NCBI GenBank assembly: GCA_902774815.1
Contig: CACYJV010000026.1
Location: 1 to 50,170 of the forward strand
Length of the DNA: 50,170 nucleotides
Direction of reading: 5' to 3'
Origin: an uncultured Prevotellaceae bacterium
GTDB taxonomy: Bacteria > Bacteroidota > Bacteroidia > Bacteroidales > Bacteroidaceae
The notes beneath the pieces were generated by a model that had not been told where the DNA came from, did not search any database, and saw only the letters and a list, made by a program, of their open reading frames with translations. The translations under genes were made by a program, and so were the position numbers. Below are positions 6,915-16,620 of this stretch, one piece after another (positions within the stretch are counted from its first letter, which is position 1; each line of letters opens with the position of its first letter).

Positions 6915-8501
6915 TTACTTTGTCCAGCGAGGATCACCCACACCGTAGTACTTGATGTCCTCATCGCCAACAGTAAAGTCGCCGGCAGCCGCATTCTTGA
7001 ACTGCGGGTTGACCTCTTTGCCAGTGGTGTCGAACCATGAGATAGCCTCAGAGTTACCCTCGGCCAGCGAAAGCAGGTTCTTCGTGTTCCAGTAATAGTT
7101 ATTGGACAGTGTCGGAGCTGCATCGGTAGTCTTCTGATTGGCAAAGCCACGCTTGTTGTTGAAGTCGGTTACTATGTTATTGGTGAACGTAATCTTATTG
7201 CCTGCATGACGTACGTAGAAGAAACGGTAGTTGGCACCGCCATTACCTACGGCAGCAAATGTGCAATGATCGACCTTAATTGTTGGAGCGATGTTAGATA
7301 AGTCTCCGACATTGTCCATACGGAAGATGTCACGACTTGCGGCGCAATTGTAGACCGTAGAGTTAGTCATGGTAAAGTTTTGGAAAACGCCCTTACGGCA
7401 GTCAAAGAAATCACCACCTTCACAAACAATGTCGTGAATCAAACAGTTGTTGATGGTAATAGTTTTTACCAAAACAAGTCCTGAATTCATGTAGAAGAAG
7501 CCCTTTGTATAATTGCTAACTTCGCAATCATCGATATTAAGGTGATCAACCTCTCCTGCTACACTGAAGTCGAAGCACTGGCCACCATCGGTTCCTGTAC
7601 CGTCGAGAACAACCTGATAGAGGTCGACACTGGCACCCTCAATCTTGATACGTCCCTTAATGACAGCACGATCGGCAGCGCGGACGCTCTTGAAGGAGAG
7701 GTCCTTGTTGATGGTCAGCGAGCCTCCGAAGTCAGCTTCGTCGGTCTTGATGCCATACTCACCCGGGAAGAGAGCCAGAACAGAGCCTGGTTCAGCAGCA
7801 GCCACTACGGCAGCGAGGTCGTCGCCAGGATTGACGGCGATGGCACCACCGAGATCGATAGCTGTGGTGAAGTCAATCTTACCACGAGCCTTGCCCTGAC
7901 GAGAGAGAACGGCAGTATAAGTGGTCTCAGGCGTGAGGCCTTCGATAGTAGCAGCACCAGCAGCCACCTCGGCAGCTGTCACTGTGTGAGTGATACCGCC
8001 TGGGTTGAGCGTGATGAGGTCAGCTTCTTCGCCTGCAGGCCAACGCAATGTAACGCTGGTAGCGGTGATGTCGTCGTCCTTGACAGTATAGAGAATCTGC
8101 TCGCTCTCAGTCTTTGCATAGGCACCGCTCCACTTTGAGTCGCGTGATGCATCGCCTTCGGTGATGGCCTGCACGCGGAATGAATACTGCGTCTGTCCGT
8201 AGAGTCCTGTAACGGTATAGGGAATCTGTCCGGCTGTGATGCCTGTGATGGTCTTGTCAGGTGTGCCTTGGAAGGACAGGCTGTCGTTGGCAAACACCTC
8301 GATGTTATAGCTCGTTGCACCTTCGACGGGCGTCCACGTGAGTCGCACGTTGGTGCGATTGACCACGCGAGCCTCAAGGTTAGTGGGCGAGAAGTTGCGT
8401 CCGTACACGATGCTTGTGATCTCGTCGGCCACGTCGCCACAAGATGCCAAGGCCAGCGTTGCCAGCCCCAGCATAATGGTTTTCATATTGATTGCTTTCA
8501 T
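6915..8501 (-). CDS. Pectin-locus surface lipoprotein: FN3 domains plus beta-helix
   Basis: A 528-residue lipoprotein with signal and lipobox LALASC. Two fibronectin type III-like domains follow: one around RLTWTPVEGATSYNIEV to SKWSGAYAKT, the second ending near TPETTYTAVLSRQG. From about residue 215 (VNPGDDLAAVVAAAEPGS) a parallel beta-helix begins, with asparagine-rich turns. The layout fits the DUF4957/DUF5123-type lipoproteins seen in Bacteroidetes pectin loci. It occupies the place of SusE/SusF, third in an operon after susC and susD, and presumably binds glycan at the cell surface. No catalytic residues could be assigned. A Met at residue 6 is an alternative start. Confidence 0.85.
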   Translation of the reverse strand: MKAINMKTIMLGLATLALASCGDVADEITSIVYGRNFSPTNLEARVVNRTNVRLTWTPVEGATSYNIEVFANDSLSFQGTPDKTITGITAGQIPYTVTGLYGQTQYSFRVQAITEGDASRDSKWSGAYAKTESEQILYTVKDDDITATSVTLRWPAGEEADLITLNPGGITHTVTAAEVAAGAATIEGLTPETTYTAVLSRQGKARGKIDFTTAIDLGGAIAVNPGDDLAAVVAAAEPGSVLALFPGEYGIKTDEADFGGSLTINKDLSFKSVRAADRAVIKGRIKIEGASVDLYQVVLDGTGTDGGQCFDFSVAGEVDHLNIDDCEVSNYTKGFFYMNSGLVLVKTITINNCLIHDIVCEGGDFFDCRKGVFQNFTMTNSTVYNCAASRDIFRMDNVGDLSNIAPTIKVDHCTFAAVGNGGANYRFFYVRHAGNKITFTNNIVTDFNNKRGFANQKTTDAAPTLSNNYYWNTKNLLSLAEGNSEAISWFDTTGKEVNPQFKNAAAGDFTVGDEDIKYYGVGDPRWTK

Positions 8502-8534
8502 ATTTCGTAATATTATAGTTTCAAGTTCCTTGTT

Positions 8535-10349
8535 TTAGTCGGACAGTTGGCCGAGCTTTCCATCATTGTTCAGCATGTTGTTGCTGGCATCGATGAAGCA
8601 CTTCCAGATGGGCCATAAGCAGTGGTCGCTGGGTGTAGTCACATAGAGGCCGTCGATGATGTCTGATTTCAATGCATTAGCACCGTCGGAGACGAACCAA
8701 TTCTTTGACTCCCAGCCCTCAGCGGTGAGGGTGTTGATGCGGTCGGCATCGTCCTCGCCCATGTTGAGACCGTAGATACGGATGTCGTTAGCATCCTCAG
8801 AGGGGAAGAGGAATACCTTGTCGGGCAGACCTGCATAGGCACCAGTACGATTGGCAAGAGCCTCGAGCTTGGTCTTGGCTTCGGCCATCTTCTGGTCGAT
8901 GATGCCCCAACGGATGAGGTCGTGCTTGCGGAGTGCCTCGCCAGCGAACTCAAGAGCACGCTGCTCATAGACACCCTGGCGGAATGCACCTTGGTTGGCG
9001 GTGTACTTAGCCTGCAGGGCAGATACCTTAGCGGCAGGAAGCACACGAGCCAGAACGGGACGCATGTAGTTCCAGGCGGCAGCGGTGTTGCCAAGTTCGT
9101 TCTCTGCCTCGGCAGCCATCAGATAGACATCGGCCAGACGCATGTACTGCCAGTTGACACCGTCGTCGTTGGTAGAGGTGACGATACGGCTCATCCACTC
9201 GTAGCGCAGCTTACCAAACATCCAGCGGGTTATGCCGGTGAGAGTGACGTGCGACTTGCCGTCGACGAGCTGTGAACTCCACTCGTAAGGTACGCAGGTG
9301 ATGTCGCGGCGAACGTCGTCAGCATCGTATTCGTAGTAAAGGGTTGGCACGGGGCCGTTGACACCGCCCTGAGCCTGCTGCGTGTACTGGTCCTTAGCGC
9401 GGTGGCGCACACCCCAAGTGTAGAGCACGCGGCCACGACCTGCCGAGAAGGGAATCTCCCAGAGGCTCTCGCCACCAGCGGTGACGTTGTCCTGACAGAG
9501 CTTCAGGAAGTTGTCCTTGAAGGCACCCAGCTTGCTGGAGCCATGGGCAATGACTTCCTCACACTCCTTGCGGGCAATTTCGTACATCTTCTGTGGAGCC
9601 AGGTCGGGATCCTTCGAGAGACGATAGCCGTCGCCACGAAGTCCGTAGCCACCAGCATAGAGGGCAAGACGTGCACGGAGACCTTTGACGAAGTCTTTGT
9701 TGATACGTTCGGTCGACTTGGTAATCTTGTTCTCGTTGGCCCAGTAGCAATACTTCGCGGCTTCCTCGAGGTCGGCGAGAAGTTGCTTGTAGATGACGTC
9801 ACGATTGGTACGCGGCAGGTAGAGGTTGTCGGAATTGTTGGGTTCGAAGCGTGCGGGAACATCGCCCCATGCCTTGATGAGGTCGTTGTAGATGACAGCA
9901 CGCAGGGTGAGTGCTTCGCCCAGGAGTTGTGCCATGTCGGGGTTGTTCTCGATGTTACCATACTGGCGGAGACCCTGAATGGCGAGGTTGGCACGCTCAA
10001 TGCCCTCGTAGAATTTTGCGTAGGCATTGTTTGTGGTGTTCATTTGTGTGTTGTCTGCTAGAGTGTTGTAGTTCCAGAGACTCTGCTTATCTGTACTACG
10101 TTGAGCATAATCCGGTGTATTGCCCCATTCCACATCGGTGTTGATGCCGTAGTAAGGCAGGAAACGTCCGCGATAGGAGTTGGTCTCGCCAAAGGAGACG
10201 TGGATAGACATGACTTCGGCTTCGGCGAGGGAATATGTGCTGAACACCGACGAGGCGTCGAGTGACGAGATGCTGGGTGCGTCCATATCGCACGATGCAA
10301 GTCCCATCACAGAAAGGGATAATATTGACAGTTTAATATAATTCTTCAT
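8535..10349 (-). CDS. susD: SusD/RagB-family glycan-binding lipoprotein
   Basis: The cell-surface partner that closes over the SusC transporter and binds glycan. The chosen ATG (10349) gives a lipoprotein signal with lipobox MGLASC; an upstream in-frame ATG at 10367 adds six residues but lies in the GAGGA ribosome-binding region. SusD features are the tetratricopeptide-rich N-terminal half, YNDLIKAWGDVPARF at about 160, and the late ALEFAGEALRKHDLIRWG. The 604-residue length is at the upper end of the family. It lies 21 bp after susC in the same operon. The ligand is inferred to be a pectic glycan from the GH28-GH105 enzyme nearby. Confidence 0.95.
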   Translation of the reverse strand: MKNYIKLSILSLSVMGLASCDMDAPSISSLDASSVFSTYSLAEAEVMSIHVSFGETNSYRGRFLPYYGINTDVEWGNTPDYAQRSTDKQSLWNYNTLADNTQMNTTNNAYAKFYEGIERANLAIQGLRQYGNIENNPDMAQLLGEALTLRAVIYNDLIKAWGDVPARFEPNNSDNLYLPRTNRDVIYKQLLADLEEAAKYCYWANENKITKSTERINKDFVKGLRARLALYAGGYGLRGDGYRLSKDPDLAPQKMYEIARKECEEVIAHGSSKLGAFKDNFLKLCQDNVTAGGESLWEIPFSAGRGRVLYTWGVRHRAKDQYTQQAQGGVNGPVPTLYYEYDADDVRRDITCVPYEWSSQLVDGKSHVTLTGITRWMFGKLRYEWMSRIVTSTNDDGVNWQYMRLADVYLMAAEAENELGNTAAAWNYMRPVLARVLPAAKVSALQAKYTANQGAFRQGVYEQRALEFAGEALRKHDLIRWGIIDQKMAEAKTKLEALANRTGAYAGLPDKVFLFPSEDANDIRIYGLNMGEDDADRINTLTAEGWESKNWFVSDGANALKSDIIDGLYVTTPSDHCLWPIWKCFIDASNNMLNNDGKLGQLSD

Positions 10350-10370
10350 AATGTTTGTCCTCCTCAATGT

Positions 10371-13300
10371 TTAGAAATTCAAGTTCATACCAATCACGAA
10401 CGAACGGCTGCGGGGATAGCATGAGTAGTCGCAGTTGGGCGTGAGAGCGGTCTTGCGAATACCATCGGCCTCAGGATCGAAACCAGAGTAGTCGGTGATG
10501 GTGATAAGGTTGTAGCCGGTGACATAGAAGCGGAGGCTGTTGATGCCCACCTGCTTGGTGAGTTCGGTAGGCAGCGTGTAGCCAAGGCTCAGCGTGTTGA
10601 GACGCAAGAATGAAGCATCCTCGAGGGCCCAGTCGGTCAGCACGAACTTGCTCATGTAGGGGCTCCACATGGTGGTGTTCCGGTTGAGTTCGGTCAGACG
10701 GGCGGGATCGTTAGTGATGAGTCCCGTTGCAGGATCGAGGTTGGTCCAGCGCTTGCCTTCCTCCATGATGGAAGAGAGACTGCGATACTGGTACTTCGAT
10801 GTAGAGGTGTACTCAATCTTGTTAGCGTTGTAGACCTTGTTGCCGATACTGTAGTTGAAGTTGGCTGCGAAGTCGAAGCCATAGGCATGAGCGGCGATGT
10901 TGAATCCGCCGAAGACGTCGGGATTGATGGTACCAATCTTCGTGATGTCGTCGGCTGTGATCTTTCCGTCGGGTGTGCCGTCTTCATTACCAGCAATGTC
11001 CATAAGTTTCAAAGAACCTGGACGGACGTCGCCAATAATAGATTGAATTGGCTCCCCATCTGGCCCAAGCCATCCCTTCTTCTCGTCATAACCAGAGAAG
11101 TCGCTTACTTCGTAGCGGCCAGAACCGGCGAGCTTGTAACCCATGAGGGTACCGAGCTGTTCGCCAACAGCAATCATGTAGTCGTTGCCGATCTCAGTAG
11201 AAGCCCAGTTGGTGTTCCATCCGTAGTCTTCCATGATGCCGAGGCTCTTGATCTTGTTGCGGTTGAATGCAATGTTGCCACCGAAGTCGATGCCCCAGTT
11301 CTTCTTGTTGACTGCGTGCCATGTAAGGCTGAGCTCAACACCCTTGTTCTCGGTCTTACCCATGTTGCGATACTGTGTGTCGTAGCCGGTACCACCGACG
11401 GGGAATTCGATGAGCAGGTCCTTGGTGGTGTTGATATAGGCCTCGATGTTACCATTGAGGACGCCTCCGAAGAGTGTGAAGTCAAGACCGAGGTTACGTG
11501 TGATGGTGGTCTCCCACTTCAGATCGGGGTTGGCCATCACCTTTGAAGGTGCCCAATAAGAAGTGACACCATTCACCCACGAGGTGGTCTTGGGCTCGTA
11601 CATCTGAACGAGCTGACCGACAGGGATGTTGTTGTTACCGGCGGTACCATAACTGAGGCGGAGTTTCAAGTCGTCGAGCCACTTGTTGGTGCTGGCCATG
11701 AAGGGCTCAGACGAGATACGCCATGCGATAGCTGCTGAGGGGAAGTAGCCCCAACGGTTGTCCTTCGAGAACTTCGAGCTACCATCGGCGCGGAACGTAG
11801 CGCTGAGCAGATAGCGATCTAGGTAGTTGTAGTTGACGCGACCAAAGAACGAGAGCAGTTTGTCGTTGGCGCTGTAGACGTCGTCGATGCTATAGGGCTG
11901 CTTTGCCTGAGCGGTGAGTCGCCAAGCTGTGTTGGAATCGAAGTCGATAGGATAGCCATGAGCCTCGTCAGCATCGACGTGCTTCTTGGTGATGATGTAC
12001 TCATGACCAATGAGCACGTTGAGCGAGTGGTCGTCGCTATTGAGAATCTTCTTGAAGTCGTAGTTGGCCGTGTTGGTGTTGCGGAAGCGGTGGCGCGATG
12101 TATCGGTGATACGGATAGCTGGCATGTTCTGCACGTTAACGGCGGGTACATTCTTAATATAATAAGTGGAGAGACCCCAGAAGCGCTTGTCGTTCTCGGT
12201 GTAGTCGTCGTAACCGAACTCGGTCTTCAGTCGGAGGTTGTCGTAGACTTCCCAACCGAAGGCTGCAGCCATGTTGAGGTTCTTGCGGTTCTTCTTGCGG
12301 TCGTTGTCGCGCTGCACCTGCAAGGGGTTGTAGAGGTTACCCAGCTCATCGTCGGCACTACCTGCTGAAGCGTCGAAGTTCTTCAGAGGGAACGGTGCGT
12401 AGAGGATGGCGTAGCGCAGACGGTGGTCGGAATCATAGGAACCCGTGGCATCGTTGGCACCACCACCGCGGATGTCGGTGTTGGAGTAACGAGCCTGAAA
12501 GTCGAGCGTCGTGCGCTTGGTAGGCTTGGTGTTCAGTTTGAGCGAGTAGTTGTCGCGCTTGAAGTTGGAGCCCACCTGGATGGCCTTGTCGTTCATGTGT
12601 GCATAGCTGAATGCATACTTGATGTTTTCGGAACCACCATTGATGTTGATATTGTGGTTGAAGGTGTTGCCTGTGCGGCCATAGACGAGTTCCTGCCAGT
12701 CGTTAGTGGCAATATTGTCATACATGTCGACGTCCTGATAGTTGCCGAAGTAGTCGGTGTAGGAATCGATCTTGTCGAGGCTGTTGCCATTCTTCAGCAG
12801 GGCGAGCTCATATTGCCATGTGGCATAGTCGCGTGCACCGATGACATCGAGTTTCTTGGCCATCTTCTTCCAAGAGTAGTAGGCGTTATAGCTGACCTTT
12901 GTCTTGCCTTCCTTACCGCTCTTTGTGGTGACGAGGATAACGCCGTTTGCACCACGTGAACCGTAGATGGCGGTGGAGGATGCATCCTTCAGTACGGTGA
13001 TGTCCTCGATGTCGTTGGCGGGAATGTCGCTGATTCCGTCAACAGGGAATCCGTCGACGATATAAAGCGGGTCGTTGCTCTGAGTGATGGAGCCGCCACC
13101 ACGGACGCGGATTTTCACTTCAGCGTCGGGCGAACCCTCAGTAGTGGTGATCTGCACACCAGGCATCTTACCCGTCAGGGCTTCAGAGGCGTTAGCCACA
13201 GGCACTGCCTGAAGGACATCGCTGTTAACGGTGGCAACCGAACCGGTCAGGTCCTTTTTCTTAACGGTGCCATAACCGATGACCACCACGTCGTTCAGAC

Positions 13301-13610
13301 TTGTGGCTTCGTCGTCGAGTACGACGTTGATATTGCTCTGATTAGCAACGTCAACGGTCTGCGTCTTCATACCTACGTATGAGATTGTCAGTTTCTTAGA
13401 CGAGCCTTTCAGCACTAACGAGAAGTTGCCGTCAATATCGGTAACGGTACCATTACCGGAGATGCCCTGTTCCATGACAGTGGCTCCGATGATGGGCTCG
13501 CCCGTATTGTCTGCAACATTACCTTTGATGGTCTGCGCCGACAGCGTTCCAGCAATCAGCAGCAGGAGCGACACGAGGGTCGTTCGCATGTAATTGAAAT
13601 TACCAGACAT
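10371..13610 (-). CDS. susC: SusC/RagA-family TonB-dependent outer-membrane transporter
   Basis: An outer-membrane importer of oligosaccharides energised by TonB. After the signal peptide (ending LIAGTLSAQ) comes a carboxypeptidase-D-like regulatory domain (GEPIIGATVMEQG, GTVTDIDGNFSL), then the TonB box region DVVVIGYGTVKKKDLTGSV typical of SusC. The plug follows, with KIRVRGGGSITQSNDPLYIV and TVLKDASSTAIYGSRGANG. The rest is the 22-strand barrel, ending in Phe (IGMNLNF). Length is 1079 residues. ATG at 13610 or 13589 may be the start; the later one gives the more compact signal peptide. It is first in the operon, with a clear promoter upstream. Confidence 0.97.
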   Translation of the reverse strand: MSGNFNYMRTTLVSLLLLIAGTLSAQTIKGNVADNTGEPIIGATVMEQGISGNGTVTDIDGNFSLVLKGSSKKLTISYVGMKTQTVDVANQSNINVVLDDEATSLNDVVVIGYGTVKKKDLTGSVATVNSDVLQAVPVANASEALTGKMPGVQITTTEGSPDAEVKIRVRGGGSITQSNDPLYIVDGFPVDGISDIPANDIEDITVLKDASSTAIYGSRGANGVILVTTKSGKEGKTKVSYNAYYSWKKMAKKLDVIGARDYATWQYELALLKNGNSLDKIDSYTDYFGNYQDVDMYDNIATNDWQELVYGRTGNTFNHNININGGSENIKYAFSYAHMNDKAIQVGSNFKRDNYSLKLNTKPTKRTTLDFQARYSNTDIRGGGANDATGSYDSDHRLRYAILYAPFPLKNFDASAGSADDELGNLYNPLQVQRDNDRKKNRKNLNMAAAFGWEVYDNLRLKTEFGYDDYTENDKRFWGLSTYYIKNVPAVNVQNMPAIRITDTSRHRFRNTNTANYDFKKILNSDDHSLNVLIGHEYIITKKHVDADEAHGYPIDFDSNTAWRLTAQAKQPYSIDDVYSANDKLLSFFGRVNYNYLDRYLLSATFRADGSSKFSKDNRWGYFPSAAIAWRISSEPFMASTNKWLDDLKLRLSYGTAGNNNIPVGQLVQMYEPKTTSWVNGVTSYWAPSKVMANPDLKWETTITRNLGLDFTLFGGVLNGNIEAYINTTKDLLIEFPVGGTGYDTQYRNMGKTENKGVELSLTWHAVNKKNWGIDFGGNIAFNRNKIKSLGIMEDYGWNTNWASTEIGNDYMIAVGEQLGTLMGYKLAGSGRYEVSDFSGYDEKKGWLGPDGEPIQSIIGDVRPGSLKLMDIAGNEDGTPDGKITADDITKIGTINPDVFGGFNIAAHAYGFDFAANFNYSIGNKVYNANKIEYTSTSKYQYRSLSSIMEEGKRWTNLDPATGLITNDPARLTELNRNTTMWSPYMSKFVLTDWALEDASFLRLNTLSLGYTLPTELTKQVGINSLRFYVTGYNLITITDYSGFDPEADGIRKTALTPNCDYSCYPRSRSFVIGMNLNF

Positions 13611-13661
13611 AAATTACTTTGTTAGATTAGTATTAATTAATGATTTTTCTCATTTAGTGGA

Positions 13662-13693
13662 CAAAGATAATGAAAAAACCTTGAATTGCCAAA
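13662..13693 (-). promoter_or_regulatory. Promoter of the susC operon
   Basis: On the minus strand TTTG (13693-13690), 20 bp, TATCTTTG (13669-13662), about 50 bp upstream of the susC start. No anti-sigma/sigma pair or hybrid two-component regulator is encoded in the window. Confidence 0.75.
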
Positions 13694-13727
13694 TTTTGTT
13701 TACGGAAATTGAATGTAGGCAATTAAA

Positions 13728-13771
13728 AAAGTTGGACAAAGCGCCCGTGGGGTGGGGCTCTGTCCAACTTT
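13728..13771 (-). terminator. Terminator of the OB-repeat protein gene
   Basis: AAAGTTGGACA (13728-13738) pairs perfectly with TGTCCAACTTT (13761-13771). On the minus strand it is followed by TTTAATT. It separates the gene at 13813-16227 from susC. Confidence 0.85.
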
Positions 13772-13812
13772 GTAAGGCAAAGTGACGTAAAATGGGGTGT
13801 CGTTCGTCGCGT

Positions 13813-16227
13813 TTACTTGATCATCTTCTTGCCGTTGACGATGACGATGCCCTTGTAGGTATTGCCAACGCGTTGGCCTGCGAGGTTATAGAGGCGTCCG
13901 TCGCCTGCCTCAGCAGTAGCATTGACGTTGCTGATGCTGCTGACGATGCCATCCTCGATGGGATAGATCTCGTAGGTAGTCTTGTAGACGACCATGATAC
14001 CCTTCACGTTGGTGGGCTCAGTGGTGACGTAGGTGGCGAGATCGTTGAAGGCATCGAGATGGAAGCCGTTGTAGACCTGGACCTTGTCGTCGCCGTCGAC
14101 AGCATAGTACTTTCCACCATCTTCTGCAATTTGAACACCTTGGAGCTCAACGAGGTCGCAGACGTTGTCGGCAGCCTGAGCTACCTTGATGACCTTGACC
14201 TCAGCTTCGGCGCCGTCGGTGATGGTCAGCTTGTCGGCATTGGTGCCGTCAGTCTTAACAGCCTCGGGCAAGTTATTATAGATGGAGTACTGAAGGAGCA
14301 CGCTGCCGTTGACGTCTTGATTCTTCTGCAGTTCGATGCCCGTGTTGTAGAACACGATGGCACCCGAAGCATCGCGAACATAGGCTGAAGAGTTGCCGTT
14401 GTTGCTTGTCCAGCTGTAGACAACCTTTGCGCCATTGAGTTTCAACTCGGCCACACTCTTGTCGGCCAGTGCCTTGAAGGCGGCTATGTTCTCGACCTGT
14501 TGGGTAGCCTTCTTGGTGAAGGTCTTCTCGGCATAGATGTCGGCATCCTCCTCCCAAGCACGTACGGTGCAAGACTCGTTGATGGTGAACGGCTCCATGT
14601 AGCGTGCGTTGGTGCTGGAAGTCTTCGGATCGGTGCCGTCGAGGGTGTAGTAAACATCGTGATCGACGTCCGAGGGGATGATGGTGACGGTTGTCGAGCC
14701 CTCGAACTCTTCTTCGCCCTGAATGGTGAGTACAGGTGCTGCCTCGCCGTCAAAGACATAGAGATAGGGCATGGTGCCTTTCTCCTCGTTGTAGCTGCCA
14801 TAGGTACCATAGTTGGAGTCGAGTTGCACCCACTTGTTGACCGATGCGTTCTCAATCTTGAATGTGCCGTCAGCATTTGCTGTGATTGTCCAAACCTGTC
14901 CTTCTGTGGGCTCAGCAGCAACATTGAAACTGTTGTAGGAACCCGTCTGATAGAGGTAGCGGTTGTCGCTTTGCTTAATGGTGTAACCACCATTGGTAGC
15001 TGTGATGACGAAGTCGTTCGTGCTGTTCTCCTGAGTGATGATACCATTCTGGTCGGTCACATCAGCCACCTGCAGATAGCCGTAGTTCTTCTCAATGGGC
15101 TTAGCCACTTTCAGTGCGCCATCCTTCTCGGCCACGATCAGGTAGGCCTTACCACTTTCGATAGTGGTGACCTTCTTGTAGCTGCGGCCCGTCGGCGGCT
15201 CAGGTGTTGTGCCGTCGGTGTAGTCTTCGATGGGGCAAATCTCAACTGACTCCTTGAAGGGAACGACGATACCTACGATGTCGTAGGTCTTGCCTTCCTC
15301 AGCCTTACCGGCAACCACCTTGAACTTGTCGTAGACCTGTACTTCCTGTGAGCCGACGACGGCATAGGTGTTCGTGTACTCGCCTTCGGTACGCTCAACG
15401 AGTGTGGCACCGCTAATCTTTACGAGGTCGCAGACGTAGTTGGCTGCATCGGCGGGGGTGATGGCCTTGGGCTGCACGTTGCCAGCCTTCTGCTGGATGT
15501 CGTTGCTGTTGGTGTTGTCGGTCTTGACAAACTCGGGAGTGGTGTTGTAAAGTGTATACTTGCCAATCACAGAGCCGTTGAGCACATTGCCGGTTGTCAG
15601 ATTTAGACCGGCTTTGTAGAAGTCAATGGCACCGCTGGCATCGCGAACATAAGTGTCGTTGGTTCCTGCATAGAGCACTTCGGCATTGGTCAGGGTGAGT
15701 TTAGCCTCGGTACCGTCGGCAAGAGCCTTGAAGGCTGCAATGTTGGCTACGGTCTCGCCATCAAATGGCTGGGGGTCATCGCCACCGCCTTCGCCAATGG
15801 TGATGACGATCTGGGTTGCACGTACCTGAGCAGCAGAAGCAGTCAGCGAGAACGAAGCAGCATCGCCCGTCCATGTACCGGTAGTCCCTTCGTATGAATA
15901 GTTGCCGGAAGTGGCATCGGTAAAGTTACCTGGACCATACTGGGCATCGCCACTGGCACTACACGTGAACACCACTTTCGTGATGTTGCCCACGGTGGAA
16001 GTAATTGTCATCGTGGCACCTTTGGCCGTGCGATACTGGGCAGCTGCCAACGCACCTTTCGTCACACTGATTGTAATGCCTTCTTTTGACATTTCGTCAG
16101 CACCAGCACCTGCATTTGTCTGCGTGCCCATGTCGACAGTAGCCGTAAACGTTATCGTCTGGCCGAAGGAAACTCCACTCAGCAACATCAACATGCTGAG
16201 CATAATAAAGCGTAGAGTTTTTGTCAT
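13813..16227 (-). CDS. Large exported protein with duplicated OB-type domains and a conserved C-terminal tail
   Basis: From the ATG at 16227 there is a signal peptide (MTKTLRFIML...GVSFGQ). A beta-sandwich of about 130 residues follows. Two related domains begin near residues 165 and 590, each opening VANIAAFKALADGTEA or ENIAAFKALADKSVA and carrying TYVRDASGAI or AYVRDASGAI, consistent with OB-like nucleic-acid/carbohydrate-binding folds of Bacteroidetes secreted proteins. Between them is a chitobiase C-terminal-like repeat (VYYTLDGTDPKTSS). The end, LYNLAGQRVG...GIVIVNGKKMIK, is a recurrent Prevotella terminal motif that may be a sorting signal. It has its own promoter and terminator, between susC and the pectinase. 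Function is not known; glycan binding at the surface is a reasonable guess. Confidence 0.8.
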   Translation of the reverse strand: MTKTLRFIMLSMLMLLSGVSFGQTITFTATVDMGTQTNAGAGADEMSKEGITISVTKGALAAAQYRTAKGATMTITSTVGNITKVVFTCSASGDAQYGPGNFTDATSGNYSYEGTTGTWTGDAASFSLTASAAQVRATQIVITIGEGGGDDPQPFDGETVANIAAFKALADGTEAKLTLTNAEVLYAGTNDTYVRDASGAIDFYKAGLNLTTGNVLNGSVIGKYTLYNTTPEFVKTDNTNSNDIQQKAGNVQPKAITPADAANYVCDLVKISGATLVERTEGEYTNTYAVVGSQEVQVYDKFKVVAGKAEEGKTYDIVGIVVPFKESVEICPIEDYTDGTTPEPPTGRSYKKVTTIESGKAYLIVAEKDGALKVAKPIEKNYGYLQVADVTDQNGIITQENSTNDFVITATNGGYTIKQSDNRYLYQTGSYNSFNVAAEPTEGQVWTITANADGTFKIENASVNKWVQLDSNYGTYGSYNEEKGTMPYLYVFDGEAAPVLTIQGEEEFEGSTTVTIIPSDVDHDVYYTLDGTDPKTSSTNARYMEPFTINESCTVRAWEEDADIYAEKTFTKKATQQVENIAAFKALADKSVAELKLNGAKVVYSWTSNNGNSSAYVRDASGAIVFYNTGIELQKNQDVNGSVLLQYSIYNNLPEAVKTDGTNADKLTITDGAEAEVKVIKVAQAADNVCDLVELQGVQIAEDGGKYYAVDGDDKVQVYNGFHLDAFNDLATYVTTEPTNVKGIMVVYKTTYEIYPIEDGIVSSISNVNATAEAGDGRLYNLAGQRVGNTYKGIVIVNGKKMIK

Positions 16228-16265
16228 AATTTTTTGGTTTAAGTTATACATGTATAATACTGCTG

Positions 16266-16296
16266 CAAAGGTACTGCTTTTTTCTCAACTACCAAA
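16266..16296 (-). promoter_or_regulatory. Promoter of the OB-repeat protein gene
   Basis: On the minus strand TTTG (16296-16293), 19 bp, TACCTTTG (16273-16266), about 40 bp upstream of the start codon. Confidence 0.75.
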
Positions 16297-16620
16297 ATTT
16301 GAGTAGACGTAACTTGTGAAAATCTGTTAACAGGGAGGCTTGCTAAGTATAAAATTTGTGAAGTGTGTTTTTGCCATGATAAATCTTAGCTATGTGGCTG
16401 GCTGAGGGCGCATCTCTGGCCTATAAGGGATGTTGACGAAGATGACAATATGACAAATGACAGATGACAGTTTTTGAAATCGACTATGATTTTGGGTCTA
16501 TTATTATATAATATGAGTTTACTATTACATAACAATAAAATGCTCGATTCCCTCTTTTCCAAAAACCGTCATCTGTCATAACTGTCATATGCCATCACTT
16601 GGGGGTATGGCAAATGCATC
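16297..16620. repeat. Intergenic stretch with an inverted TGACAGATGACAG repeat
   Basis: No gene is seen here. ATGACAGATGACAGTTTTTG (16457-16476) is the inverse of 16560-16579 with one mismatch, 83 nt apart, around a very AT-rich centre (TTATTATATAATATG). Further TGACA/TGTCA words flank both arms. The structure lies downstream of the GH28-GH105 gene and upstream of the OB-repeat protein promoter. It could be a terminator-like fold, a small non-autonomous mobile element or paired operator sites. Confidence 0.65.
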
